From Bugula neritina (Eukaryota > Bryozoa > Gymnolaemata > Cheilostomatida > Bugulidae), in NCBI GenBank assembly GCA_964035545.1, contig OZ037767.1, forward strand, positions 19,942,628-20,006,627: DNA of 64,000 nt. The letters run 5' to 3'. The notes under the pieces were generated by a model that saw only the letters and a list, made by a program, of their open reading frames with translations, was not told the origin of the DNA and did no database searches. Positions 22,340 to 46,556 of the stretch are shown here, piece by piece. Position 1 is the first letter of the stretch. Each line of letters opens with the position of its first letter. The translations under genes were made by a program, and so were the position numbers.

Positions 22340-23392
22340 CTGTAATGCGCTGCGTGTATTTTCTCGATCTTTTTGAGGTAGACAAATCCCACCTTCTCAA
22401 TTGATGGTTCTATTGTAATGGTTCAATGTCGATATGTAATTTCCTAAATGTGATAAACTGGTAGTATTTCTGACAAAATAACAAATATACTACTTATGAA
22501 AGTAACTTATTACTGAAGTATCGATTATTGAATAATTTACAGAGATTTTTTTTCAGCTACCTATTTAAACAGTTTTGTTAGTTCAAATCACCCCATGGCA
22601 ACGTGATATTTATTTTAATTACTTATCTCATGCCAAACACATAATAATAACATATTAGTTGTTAAAAACTGAAACCATAAAAAAATCAAAATTGATATAA
22701 AGTGATAATATAATGCAATTTGTGCACATGACTATGCAAAATAAGGTTAGTACCTATATAGAGTAAGCTCGTATTTGTCCACTTTAAACGCTGATATCAA
22801 AAAGGTCTCCCAATGATTATTTGCTTCCAGCTGTGACATGTGTGTGCTAATTGTGTATAATATCTCAACATATTTTCAAAACTATTTATATATTAAAAAA
22901 TTATTCTTTTCATGATATTAAATTTATTAGACTGGAGTTCATGTTTTCATACTTTGGATTGAATGTTTGAAAGTTGCATGCCTGCAAAATATTATAATAC
23001 ATACCATGGATAAGTTGTGTTTTCAGTTGCATTTTGTCACATAGCATTATATACATATAATACCATTGCAAAATTCTATAACCCATGATCACAAGGCATA
23101 ATATAAGGGTATGTTGATAGTTTATTAGTTTACACTTCACAGTTTATAAATTAGTATGAGGCTAATCGGCTATATATCTCGTGGTATGTATTACTATTAT
23201 TACAATCTGATGTATAAAATAGCTGCTATTTACATGTAATTTACAAAATAATACACGGTGACTAAATATTTTAGATGTTGATTTCGTATGACATATAATA
23301 GTGTCATTATGGCAATTACAGCTCAATGCAATGAGGTAGTACCGAGAAACAAAAATATGGTTTCTCTGAAAAAACAGTAGACAACTCCAATA
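22340..23392. other. Intergenic, RPL5 upstream region
   Basis: AT-rich spacer between the RPL5 start and the 3' end of the C2 protein gene. It must include the 3' UTR of the latter. No other gene is seen. Confidence 0.6.
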
Positions 23393-31094
<7,702 letters not shown>

Positions 31095-34000
31095 CTTACA
31101 TTTGTGAAGTCTTGGTTTCTTTATTAATTACTTCTACAACCTCCATTTTAAGTCTGCAAAACAAAGGATATGTAAACATACACTACGGTGTTATATGTGT
31201 TATGGTTAATGATATTAATTCATTGTAAGGTTACCCGCTATGCACTGTATTCAATTTTGATTCTTTGCAGTGCTATGGTGTCTATAAAAAAAGTTTTGTA
31301 ATGAAATATTTTATTGAAAGTCTGAATAAAAGCATTGGTTTCATAAGTTCTACACCGGTACAATTAATATTTTGTTTTAATTTGAAGTTATTATATGTAC
31401 AGCTGTGCCGTCAATGTAAATCGTTGAAATGTCTGGAGTTTGGATGCAGATTATAGGAGAGCATAATTCCATAGTTTCAGTGACTAAACTCGAACTGCAA
31501 GCAAACAAAAATTGTTTTTCAAACCCATTACAATATGCTTCAGTAAGTGTAAACACAAGTGAGTTGCTGTTGTTTACAGAATATGCTGACCTTTACATGA
31601 ATAAAGGAAGGCAGGCAGCATATCAATCATCTAGAAGAGCTGTCAAACCACCTGCTTCCTTTGAGTCACATGGAAGACATCACAGAGGCACAAATGGAGT
31701 TAATTATTAAACAAACACAGCAGTTCTAATTTAGCTTTTAACTGTAGTTAATGTAGTATATTGGTTAAGGAGTTTTATTAGTGAAGTTTATTTTGTATAA
31801 AATAAACTATACATTGGTCACTAGACAGATACTACAGATGTGCTTGTACTTGTACTTTGATAATTTGAAATATTATCTAGAAAACTATCCAATTGCAGAA
31901 GCTATACAGCACACATATTTTTAAAAAAAAGTTTAATCAATTTGTCAGAATCAACACTTATAGTTTAGCTCTTACTATAAATTCTACACAGTAACTAAAT
32001 ATATGACTTATCATTTAGCATATTTTTGTGATTTATGAAGCATGAGAAGAGTATAATTATGAACAAGTCTAGTTATATCTGAAACAAACTGGTCAACACT
32101 GATAGCTATAAGCAATGTCTATACAAAAGTATTTAGTATGTCACTAAATAGACTCCCACTGGAAGGCTATAGAGTCTAGACGTATTATGAGAACTATTAC
32201 GAATAGTAGAGCAGATAGGTGATATATAAACCTCCTTCTGCATGTAATTCACAGACTTAATTACATGTGTTAATCTAATAGAAATTCTATCGAAATCAAA
32301 TCTTTCTTATTAAAAGTGAGAAGAAATTGTAAGCTAATTCAATCAGCAAAGTAGTTAAATAGTTTATAGTAAAGGAGTGTTCACTAGGAGAGAAACCATT
32401 CAAGAACCGATTTGTTTCTCACCAAGTTATTAGAGTTGCAAGTAACACAAAGTGATTTCAAATGTTCCAATTAGGAGATGCTTACTTTGGGTTGTTCTCT
32501 TCTGACCTCCAAGGAGTCCATGAAAATTGAATTGAAAAGCCATCACCCCTAACTGACCAACTAAATTCACAAATGGATGCTGCTATAATTCTCAATTACA
32601 TAATTACAGTGCACTAGTGCTTAGAATTGCAGGGAAATTGTAATTAGGTACATAGTGTTAGCTGTTAGGCCTAAGCACTTAATTTGAGATTGCAACATCA
32701 TGAGTCATTTGAACATAACTATAGACTAGTTATTACAAAACTTAAATTTAGCTAAAAATAGCATCTGTTCTCATAAGCGCTGAATAATAATATAAAATTA
32801 AAGACTGCTGCCACATATCTTCTTATATACTTTATTCTGATAAACCATGTTATGCAACTTACCGCAGCTTCTTTTTTAAAAAGATGCGTTCTGCAGCTAA
32901 AGCTAAGGTTCTCCATTGATCTCTATTCTAGGTATGTGTCATTTGCTGATGGCGTTAAAGTACACAGGAGTAGAGATAGTGTGATTTTACAAGTCGTGTG
33001 TTTAATCATCTTCTGCTCTTCACGCATATGTAAGTTTTCTAGCCTTTAGCTTCAACTACACAAGCGTGTGTATTCATTATTGATTAACTGTGAGCATGTT
33101 ATGAGAAACATACATGAAGTATGCGGGCACAACACTATAAACCCTCCCACTATCTTCAGTAAGGGAAAGAACTCTTAGTCTATATTGATTAATAAGTGAG
33201 TTGTGTTTTATTGTCTGGCAGATGCTAATGTTTTCATAACTCCTTCTTCCAAATGAAATCTGATCACATGTCTAATGCTCTCTATTGATTGGCTGGTTTC
33301 AACGCAAAGTGCTGCTTAGTTACTTCAGCCATCAACTCCCAAAACTTGTATGTTTTGTAGAACTTCCTTCAGCTAACAGAACCCACTTAACAGTTACTTT
33401 TCACACGGATAGACCGCCCATTAACCCGCCCATTAACCAATTATGTTTGGCAAAAGGAGAAGAGACTGATAGTAACTGGTCCATGTCCAAACTGATCCTG
33501 TGCATACAGAGAAAACAGGATGTGCATGTTTAGTGGTCTAAAGACCGACTCTCCTAACAACAAAACAAACACTTGATTACTACTCAACAAAGTTTCCTTG
33601 CAGATTTATAAAATAACAGAATTCACAAACAGAATTAATAAAAGAAAAAACTGCATCAACATTATATTGAAATCTATCTAAAAATTATAGGTAGTAACAG
33701 CATAAACAGCATAAAATATGACACATTAAAAAGTTTATTTTTAACATGAATAATTTGCATCAACGAACTGATGTTCAACACATCTGCAGCTCATTGTTTA
33801 GAGCAGCCAAAAATAATTAGTGATAGGCCAGTCAGCTCCAGCTCAAGTAACGTACCAACTGCCAGAAACAGCAGCACTTTGCCAAGAGATCACAACTCTT
33901 AATATTGTTGTCATATTTTATTCCGCAAAGTCTAAACTCTAATGCACGAGTTACGACGGTATAGATCTATGGGACTAACACCTGAAAGAGACTACTAAGC

Positions 34001-35007
34001 AAGCTATGCTGTCATATACAGCATGTACTAGTATATTTTATGTTGTTATCCTATTTTACTTTATAGCTATACTATACTATACTATGCTATACTATTATTG
34101 TAGTTTAATGGCGTAACTTTGCAATATGTCAGCATATATTACGATAGCCTACATTTGTTAAAGAATTTAACATTTATGCAACATTAACATATGTTTAGGC
34201 CTTGGTATTATACTTGACTATTAGTTATTGGTAACTTTCATTGCTCTTCCTCTGGACTAAATTTTAGTTTTCCCAACTTTGCAGACATATAATAGCTGTC
34301 CCTAATTTTATTTAATATCTGACTAATAGAAACCCTGTGAACAGAGGACAGTCTATATGAGAGAGCTAAGGCTGGAAGTCAGTGCTGGCCTCATCTGAAG
34401 CAGCCAATTGAAATTCAAGAGAAACAAAATAATGGTTGCTTAATGAGGTATTAGCATATGAACAAAAAGCTAGGTACAATTATCAAACAACACCTAAATT
34501 ACCTGATGATGTCATAGTTTTCATGGAGGAAAAGATTTTGCTGCTGTTTTAGATTGAGCTGATATGTTTACAAATGCCACCATCACAGAGAAATTATACA
34601 AAGTCAAAGAAATATTACAAAGACTGTCTTATTTGCAAAATTTATTAAAAAGCAGTGTTTGTAAAAGGTTTACAACTTGTTTATCAAAACCAGAAATTCA
34701 TGAATATAATCAACATTCTTTGGTTGCATTAGTTTAAGAGTAAAATCAGTGAGAAAATTGTAAACTTGTATATGCATTAGTTAAGGATTGGTGAACCTGA
34801 TATATACAATATCTTGCAGCATTGTTTTTGTATCACAAATAAATAAATCAGGTGCTGTATTTTGTTACTAAAGTTGAAAAAGATAAAACTAAAAATTGTC
34901 TAAATAATGTACAATCATACGTGCACATAATACATACTGTAAAACAAAAAATACAATCCACAATAATTGAATTATTTTGCGATTGGCCAATCCGGAGTCT
35001 GCAGAGT
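31095..35007. other. Intergenic between C2 gene and GHR; no gene seen
   Basis: Holds the upstream region of the C2 gene and the 3' UTR of GHR. The longest open frame (31429-31710, 93 codons) is unrecognised and lacks supporting signals. A short run of TATAC repeats lies near 34070. Confidence 0.55.
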
Positions 35008-38746
<3,739 letters not shown>

Positions 38747-38867
38747 GGTAACTCTGTTCAAACAAAATTGTGGACATGTTATGATTTTATCAATATTAAC
38801 ATTGTGATAGAACTTTTAGCTAAAAAATTACATAAAATTCTTTGAGTCAGAAAATGCTAATAGTGCT

Positions 38868-38994
38868 ATAGTAATAGTGGTAGGAGTGGTGGTGATAGTA
38901 GCACTACTAGTACTACTAGTAGTAGTAGTACTACTACTACTAGTAGTAGTAGTAGCAGGAGAAGCAGCAGCAGCAGTAGTAGTACTGTAGTACT

Positions 38995-39036
<42 letters not shown>

Positions 39037-39135
39037 TAGTAGTACTGTAGTAGTAGTCGTAGTAGTACTAGTAGTAGTACTGCAGTAGTAGTAGTAGTAG
39101 TAGTAGTAGTAATAGCAGTAGTAGTAGTAGTAATA
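38868..39135 (+). repeat. (AGT)n microsatellite with inverted CTA blocks
   Basis: Trinucleotide AGT/GTA repeats with embedded TACTACTAGTAGTA-type palindromes, just upstream of the GHR start codon (38746). A related array lies at 40861-40951. Confidence 0.9.
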
Positions 39136-41746
39136 CTGATAAGTGATAATAGTTCAGTAGTACTAACTGAGTGATTGAGTGATACTAGTAGTAGTTGAGA
39201 CTTGAGCAGTACTAATAGTAACAGAGTGGATGTGGTTAAGTATGAACACTTCAGTTAGTCAACTCCTCTGGTAGTAATACTCTAACAGTAACACTAATAG
39301 TAATACTAATAAGTAATAATAATTGATTACTCCGGCTGGCTGACACAAGCGAGGTAAACTGCACACTCCTGATAGGGATAAAGTAATTGTGAAATTTTAG
39401 AGAGCCTGTGCTTATAAATGTTGATTAGAGTGGCTGATATGAAGCTATATATAGTTTATCTATAAGCTACTGGGAATGCGAAAAAATAGCTGCATCATGC
39501 ATGCCTTTTGTTCCTCAATAATAACCATAGCCGTCGATCCTACCAGTAGAATTCCTGCAAAATAAGAGGGTATTTGTTACGCCACTCTCTGCACGCTACC
39601 TTCAGATGAATTGGCATTGAAAATTAATTATCTCGCCGATAAGCATTAAAAGGCTAGAAGTTATCCGGTCAAAAGGCGCTGTAAAACATGACGTAAGCAA
39701 ATTCTTTTGAAGTTACCAATTAGTTTATTATCGTTGCCCTTAATGTCTCTAAGAGGCATCTAGTTATTATTAACCAAAAGCAGTGTCAAACAAATTGAGT
39801 ATAAGGCATAAGCTACATATAACTTGGACTCTCAAAGTTCTTTGCAGTATAACATGAAGATTTCAAGTCTGAATAGCAAATCAGTGCTTTATAGAAGATA
39901 ATTGCTCACAAGTTTTAACCCAAATCAGAGTTCAATGATCGAATCAGACTGCTGGAAATTTAGTCACCAATAGAATTGTTCCTTCAGCCTGACCAAAATG
40001 AAACATTGTAAAATAACTTTGGCCAATAAAAGTGAAATAACCAGATAAAAAGCACAGTTAAAGATGCATAACTGAACTATATGCACCAATGACACTGTTG
40101 CAAAACCTTTTCGCAGTGTGCATTTAGCATTATTTTTGGTCATATAAAACTTGCACACAAATCCACCCAGTGCTTTGCTTGAACCAGGGTTTTTTTGCTC
40201 AGTATTATAGAGCTAATGTGCAGTATACTGTTTTTATTTTTAAGTAATGTAATACAAGCGTAGAAACAATTATAAAACCCAGTTTTGAGAGATGTTCTCT
40301 TCTGTTAGATTCAAGCTATATCTAGATCTATAGGTCAAGGTTTCTACTAGCTTATATGCTGCAATCCTCTGCAAGCGTGTATAAATACTCGTATAGTAAC
40401 AATCTCTTTGTTAGGTAATGATAATTATAGATTTTGCGCTGTAGGTTTACAGCATGACTATTTTATTTTCAACAGGATGTTTTAAGGAGTGTCTGCTGAA
40501 ACCAATACTGTGAGAAAACTCTGTATCTCGCCAGTGAATTTATAAACAAAATGTAATAAACACTCTTAACGCATATATAGCCATATACTATTTAGAATAT
40601 GGCATATGGACTTGCTAAATGCTTATATTAATCCACAAGTTGAATAATTATGTTGGGTTGATTTAAATTTATTGAGCCTCAAATTTATTATATATTGGTT
40701 GTTTTGTGTTACTTGTAGCCTTCATATGGTGAAATGTGGCTTAACTGTAAAATCAGCAGATTAGCGAAAAGGTAACTTGACTAAAAGGCCAAGAGTCAAC
40801 TTATTTGCACCAGCTGAATGTTGGGAAACTTGATGTATTCAATACCAATTACAGTGTTGTTGAGTAGTACTAGTAGTAGTTGAGTAGTACTAGTAGTACT
40901 AGTAGTACTAGTAGTAGTAGTATTAGTATTAGTAGTAGTAGTAGTAGTAGCTAAGTAGTACTAGCAGGTAAGAGCACTTGAGGTGGCCAGCTCTACCCTA
41001 GAACAGATGACCTCCACTGACTGCAGGTTAAAGTGAAGGCCTTGATCCACAAGGCACAGCTAAACATGCGCTTATAATATAGGTTGATTATATTGACCAC
41101 TATATGAAGTCCTGTTGTAACCACTATTGGTCAGAAAATCTCCATGAAACCGTAAAAATATGCATAGATTTGAATCCCACAGATAGAATTTCTTTAAAAT
41201 AAGTGGACATTCAATGAAAAACCCCTAGATGATTAACGCAATTATAATCAATTCGCATTGAAAATGAATTGCATCGAATGATTAAGTGTATTTTTTAAAG
41301 ATAGAACTTTATCAAGCGTCAGAATTTTGATATCTTAAAAATTCATCTGTCTCAGAACTTGACAACTATTGCTTTTGAAAATGAACATGCTAACTATTCT
41401 GGAAAAGAAACGTGATTTCAAGCACCAATTACTATCTTCGTTAATATATTATGCAGCTGGCTCAGTGCCAACAATTAAAAAAGAAAGAATCAAAATATTA
41501 GTCTAAAAAATTTAGAAATCAAAGAAGCACCAATTTATAGAATAGATCCCATGGTAATGTGTGACTGAGCACTAGGCCTGCATACATAAAAATAGGCATA
41601 CAAATAACTATTGCATTATTAAGATTGAAAATAAAAGAAACTAATAAAAATTTCAGCAAACTGATAATGATATCTAGTTAGAAGGAGAAAATAAGTGATA
41701 TTATAGTGTAATCTAGAGAGGTTATGCTAGTGTCTACAGGTCATCA
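39136..41746. other. GHR-DERA intergenic; no gene seen
   Basis: Apart from the AGT cluster the region is AT-rich without convincing frames. A minus frame at 39964-40158 is short and unrecognised. Confidence 0.55.
40861..40951 (+). repeat. (AGT)n microsatellite, second cluster
   Basis: AGTAGTACTAGTAGT-type repeats, the same motif family as 38868-39135, in the GHR-DERA intergenic region. Confidence 0.88.
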
Positions 41747-44700
41747 CTAAGACATGGCAAACTCGTGTGCCGCGGCATATCTTCCATACACATAGTGATA
41801 GAGTTGTCTCTCCACGTCAATTAGCAGCGAGCTTGCGCCCAGCCTAAATAGTTTGGGGGTGAGCCACTCGTCTCCCAACTCCTCCTTCATCAGCGAAAGC
41901 CAAACACAAGCTTCCTTTGCTGAGCGAATGCCACCAGCTGGTTTAAATCCAACCTACAGAATAAACCAATCACAATAGCTCACTCTCAAAATAGACCAAT
42001 CACAATCGCTCACTCTCAAAATAGACCAATCACAATCGCTCACTCTCAAAATAAACCAATAACAACCCGACTGGGAGGCTAGCATGTTCAAGCAGGTCAG
42101 TTGGCTAACCAACACTGGTTACCAATAGTCTGAACAAAGTAACTCGGAACCAACTGGTTATCTTCAAATCGGAAGTGATCAGCCAAGATGTTGGTGTATT
42201 GCCATATTTTACAATTAGAGGCTTGATTAGGAAAGTTGAAAACATATCAAAACTTTGTGAACTTTTAGAGTTTTCTTTCCCACAACTGAATGGACTAAGT
42301 TTATATGGAATATACAGAACCAGCTTCCATTACACTTTTGTTGTCAAGTTTCAGAAAACAATATGAGTCAACAGAAAGTCTGACTCAAAGGCAAGGATCT
42401 GTCAAAGGTGAAAGGCCAAAGCACACAACAAAAGGAATGAACATAATAAAGCTGTGTGAAAAGATGCACTGACACAGCATATGCCTTTCAGTATTTATAT
42501 TTTGGGTAATTAGGTGAACAGAATTGGAGATGCTAAACATTAGTCCCGTATATGACTACCAGGCACTAGGGCTACTAAATTAAGACTATGGAGACAAACT
42601 AAGACACACGCAATATCAGATGTTGAAGTGAAAGGGTTGTCTTACCTTGTATCCTGTTCTCTTGTAGTACTCCCTGATGGCTCTGACCATGACTAGACCC
42701 ACAGGAAGGATAGCATTTACACCTTCCTTGCCGGTAGACGTCTTGATGAAGTCGGCACCTGTAAAGAGACAGCATAAGTGTGAGTACAGTGAGTAGAGAG
42801 GTAAGTACAGTGAGTAGAGAGGTAAGTACAGTGAGTAGAGAGGTAAGTACAGTGAGTAGAGAGGTAAGTACAGTGAGTAGAGAGGTAAGTACAGTGAGTA
42901 GTGAGATAAGTAAATACAACTTACCAGCCATCATACACACCATGCTTGCTTTGTAGACATTAGCCATAGTTCCACATTCTCCAGTAGCTAATATAGTCTT
43001 CATATGGGCCTCTCCACATGCCTCCCTCATTTGCTGCACTTCTTCATATATGCCTGGTATCAGGTATATGAATATATTACACAGCAATATATTATACACA
43101 CTGTATACTATACACACTGTATACTATACACACTGTATACTATACACACTGTATACTATACACACTGTATACTATACACACTGTATACTATACACACTGT
43201 ATACTATATACAATGTACATTATACACACTGTACACTATACACACTGTATACTATACCGTATACTATACATATTGTATACTATACACACTGCATACTATA
43301 CACGCTGTATACTATACACACTGCATACTATACACACTGTATACTATACACACTGCATACTATACACACTGTATACTATACACACTGTATCTTATATACG
43401 CTGTATACTATACATACTGTAGCCTATACTACACTGCACACTATACTGTATACTGACCTTGCCAGTTACCAGAAAGCACATATGCTCGGTTTATCACGAT
43501 ATCTATCTCTGTAGCTCCTTCCTTCACAGCATAAGTTATCTCAGCCAGTCTGGTTTGGAGAGGAGTTTGTCCTGCAGGGAACCCTGTTGCGACTTTTCAA
43601 CATATAAATATACATCATTAGTATTACACAGTGAGTATATCACTAGTATTACAGGGTGAGTATATCATTAGTATTACAGGGTGAGTGTATCATTAGTATT
43701 ACAGGGTGAGTGTATCATTAGTATTACAGGGTGAATATATCATTAGTATTACACAGCAAGTATATAATTAGTATTACACAGTGATTATATCACTAGTATT
43801 ACACAGCGAGTATAATGTTAATATTACACAGCGGGTAGACTGGGATTTCTATATTTACCAGATGCGATGGGTATGGCAGACCCCCCACACTCTTTCAGAC
43901 TCTGCTTAACTTCACCAACTCTACTAGGATACACGCACACTGCCCCACAGGTTATGCCGAGCTGTTTTACTCCCAACGCCTCCACTAAGTCTGCTCTGAT
44001 GGGATTCTTAGCCTATAGCCAAAGTTCCAAAGACATATAAACTTTAGAGTGCATTGTAAAAATTGAAAATCGGGTCACTTTACCTAATTTATTACACACT
44101 CGACATTTCCAGGTTTTAGCTGTTTTTCACATTTTAGCTTCTAGCTTATATGGTCTTTTCCCTAAACTAATAAAATATTAATACAACTAAATAATCAAGG
44201 TTCTTTGAAATTTTGCTATATTTTCAATGTTTTTTTTTCTAGTTTTTCAAGTGAATTGGGATATATGGACTGTGATGAAAAAACCATCATGATCCATACA
44301 TATGTATATACTTAGCTCATAATATAACAATGACGTTGCACTTTAATGTTGCAGGACCCCATATAGTAAATTGTGAGCCAAATTTTATTGTAGTCCTAAC
44401 TTGCTGATGTGTATTAAATACAGTATGACCCTATTACGTTCCCTAACACATATACAAGTTTGGCCTGTCTCATGAGACAAGCCCATATAGAACAATGTGT
44501 ATAGACTACAATGACTTCTAGAGACAGTAAGTGTAGAATGCAATGATCTCTTAGTAGATAAAACACAACCTTATAACAAAGTCTCTGCACATTCACCACA
44601 GTATCGTCTCCAGCCAGTGTGGTCAAATCTATACAAGCTGCAGCCTTTAACAACCAAGCAGCCTAAAATATATCGATATAATGATCATACAAGCGTACTA

Positions 44701-46556
44701 TATGGCATCATGAAAGTGTATTACTGTATCGTGTATGCATTGTGATATTGGGTGTGTCTTCTGCATTTTCAGAGCTCACTAACTCTTGATAACAATCAGT
44801 AAATTTGGGAAAATTTTAACAGCAACTTTTTAGTAAATGTAAAATAGTTTTGCCTCCACAGGGATTCGAACCCAAGACGTTTGGCTTGCATACAGGTGTG
44901 CTAACCATTACACCAGGGGACTACTGAGTAACCGCAGCACTACAGTAAACATATCATTCAAATCTATATTTTAGTTTAACAACTTCTTCAAATTGTTGCT
45001 ACCATCATTTTTGTATCACTATAAAATGTTTACAATTGCGAGTTTCAGCGAAACAAGCCACCATGGAAGCCGTGGTGACACACACACTTAGGCAGCGACA
45101 TCTTTGTGGCTGAAACATTTGGCTACCTGCAAAACAATTGGTGGATTCAAGAGTAGCATTCTGTGTTACAAAGATATGTGCTAGTTTTTTAACTAAATAC
45201 ATAGCTCATACATTACTCAGTTAATCACAAAAAGCAAATTTCAGGAAAATTAAGTTTAGCCAAATGTTGCTAATTGTGCAAACCAAATAACTGGTTTTAA
45301 AACTTTTTTATAGAAATGTCCAATTGTGGACAGACTTTGACTCGAGCACTAAAACTTTGCCGAACAATTTAGTGTAATAATAATCGTGATTAAAATGAGA
45401 CAATGTGATCCACCGGGTGTTTGGTAGGTATGCAACCAGCCCACTCAGCTCAATTTATAACTTATAAGCACATAAAGAAACTCTATTTCACCTGCCATTT
45501 CTTTTTAACACAACGCCTGGTGCCCAATGTATCTGCCCTAGCCTTGACAGCAGATAAGTTCACTTTCACGTCTTTAATCCAGCTTTCATCTAAAACACAG
45601 ACACAGTAATAACTTGTGAAACCTGCAAATTTTATGGTTATAAAAACAAGCAATATATTGAGGCACATGCAAAAAAAATAACTGTTCAAGAAAGTAAGTT
45701 TATACAGTAGTAGTCAAGATTCATCTATGGTTAGCATTGGTCGATAACCATGCCGTATAAAACTGCCACCTGTTGCAATACTCATGTTCAAACACTAAAA
45801 TGATTATGAAACTCACAGCCAAAATCTATAATAAACATCAGTTAAAATGTCTTTGTGTATCAATTTTTAATGAAAACTGGGTATGATGCTTTAGAAAAGA
45901 CAACAGAATTTATTTTAAGTCTACACTCCAAGCCTAAAACTAAAAATAAAAGTAAGCCGTAAGGGCAAAGCTAAATGCTGTGCCTAAACTTGAAGCAAAT
46001 ACTGTCACTAAGACTACCACTACCAGTATCAGCACAACATAAGGTTTAACTGCATAACTAACACTAACAGTAACTTAAGTTTAACTGTTCAAATTTTAAT
46101 CATTGACTTAAAGTTACTGCTACTATTACATTACTATTAGTATTAGTATTACTATTAGTATTAGTATTACTATTAGTAATAGCTACTATTACTGAGTATT
46201 AGTAATGGTGACTAACTTCTAAATGTAAATCTAAAGGCATGACTTAAGTTTAAGTTATAGTCAGTGTGAGTGTCACTTAGGCCTATAGTTATAGTTAAAA
46301 TTTTTGGTATGTTATTACTCTTATAGTTAGTCATCATTATCTTATTTTTAAAATCAAATAATGAAATTAAAATTGAATTTTCTTTTAAATCTAAATTTTA
46401 ATTAAATAATTTACTAAATTATTTAGTTTTAATTCAATCTGAATCTTATTTTTAAATTTTACTTTTAGTCTTACAGTTACAGGTACTCTAAGTCTATGAA
46501 AACATAGTGATAATATAGAACTTACTCCAGTTAACACCACCATTTCTTTCGGACAT
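41747..46556 (-). CDS. DERA: Deoxyribose-phosphate aldolase
   Basis: Class I aldolase that cleaves 2-deoxyribose-5-phosphate to glyceraldehyde-3-phosphate and acetaldehyde during deoxynucleoside breakdown in the cytosol. Eight exons: 46556-46526, 45589-45492, 44662-44570, 44012-43859, 43592-43458, 43053-42925, 42758-42646 and 41953-41747. They give 319 residues (human 318). Conserved blocks include CIDLTTLAGDDT, GAVCVYPSRV, TGFPAGQTPLQTRLAEI, TEIDIVINR, GEAHMKTILATGE, DFIKTSTGKEGVNA, GFKPAGGIRSAKEA and ELGDEWLTP. The Schiff-base Lys is K219 (FIKTSTG), and the proton-relay pair is D156 (EIDIV) and K255 (GFKPAGG); all three are present, so the enzyme should be active. The start MSERNGGVNW is short but resembles the human N-terminus in length. 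Introns 4 to 7 each contain a different minisatellite. Confidence 0.96.
41960..42066 (+). repeat. 30 bp minisatellite in DERA intron 7
   Basis: About 3.5 copies of a unit containing ACCAATCACAATCGCTCACT. It begins about 6 nt upstream (in transcript sense) of the exon 8 acceptor. Confidence 0.9.
42783..42910 (+). repeat. 21 bp minisatellite in DERA intron 6
   Basis: Six copies of GTGAGTAGAGAGGTAAGTAC plus A. The transcript strand reads as pyrimidine-rich TACTTACCTCTCTACTCAC. It ends about 25 nt from the exon 7 acceptor and about 15 nt from the exon 6 donor, filling most of the 166 nt intron. Confidence 0.95.
43090..43445 (+). repeat. 16 bp minisatellite in DERA intron 5
   Basis: About 22 copies of ACTGTATACTATACAC, each with a GTATAC palindrome. 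It fills nearly the whole 404 nt intron and stops about 37 nt from the exon 6 acceptor. Reading frames across it are artefacts. Confidence 0.95.
43612..43840 (+). repeat. 25 bp minisatellite in DERA intron 4
   Basis: About nine copies of GTATTACAGGGTGAGTATAT plus CATTA. On the transcript strand each unit contains TACTAAT, close to a branch-point consensus. It ends about 20 nt from the exon 5 acceptor. Confidence 0.92.
44862..44930 (-). ncRNA. tRNA-like sequence (SINE head or tRNA pseudogene)
   Basis: The minus strand has an A-box match TGGTGTAATGG and a perfect B box GGTTCGAATCC at tRNA-like spacing. A D-arm can form (GTGT/GCAC), but the anticodon and acceptor stems do not pair, so it is not a working tRNA. 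It lies in DERA intron 2. A tRNA-derived SINE head is an alternative; no tail was delimited. Confidence 0.5.

Noticed and set aside
31429-31710. 93-codon plus-strand frame as a gene
   Set aside because: No recognisable domain, no splice or promoter support, and usual composition for intergenic AT-rich DNA.
43004-43514. Open frames of about 150 codons with THCILYTLYTI repeats
   Set aside because: They come from the 16 bp intronic minisatellite of DERA, open in several frames at once and crossing true exon borders.
44862-44930. Functional tRNA gene
   Set aside because: A and B boxes are present, but the acceptor and anticodon stems do not pair and no standard anticodon can be placed.
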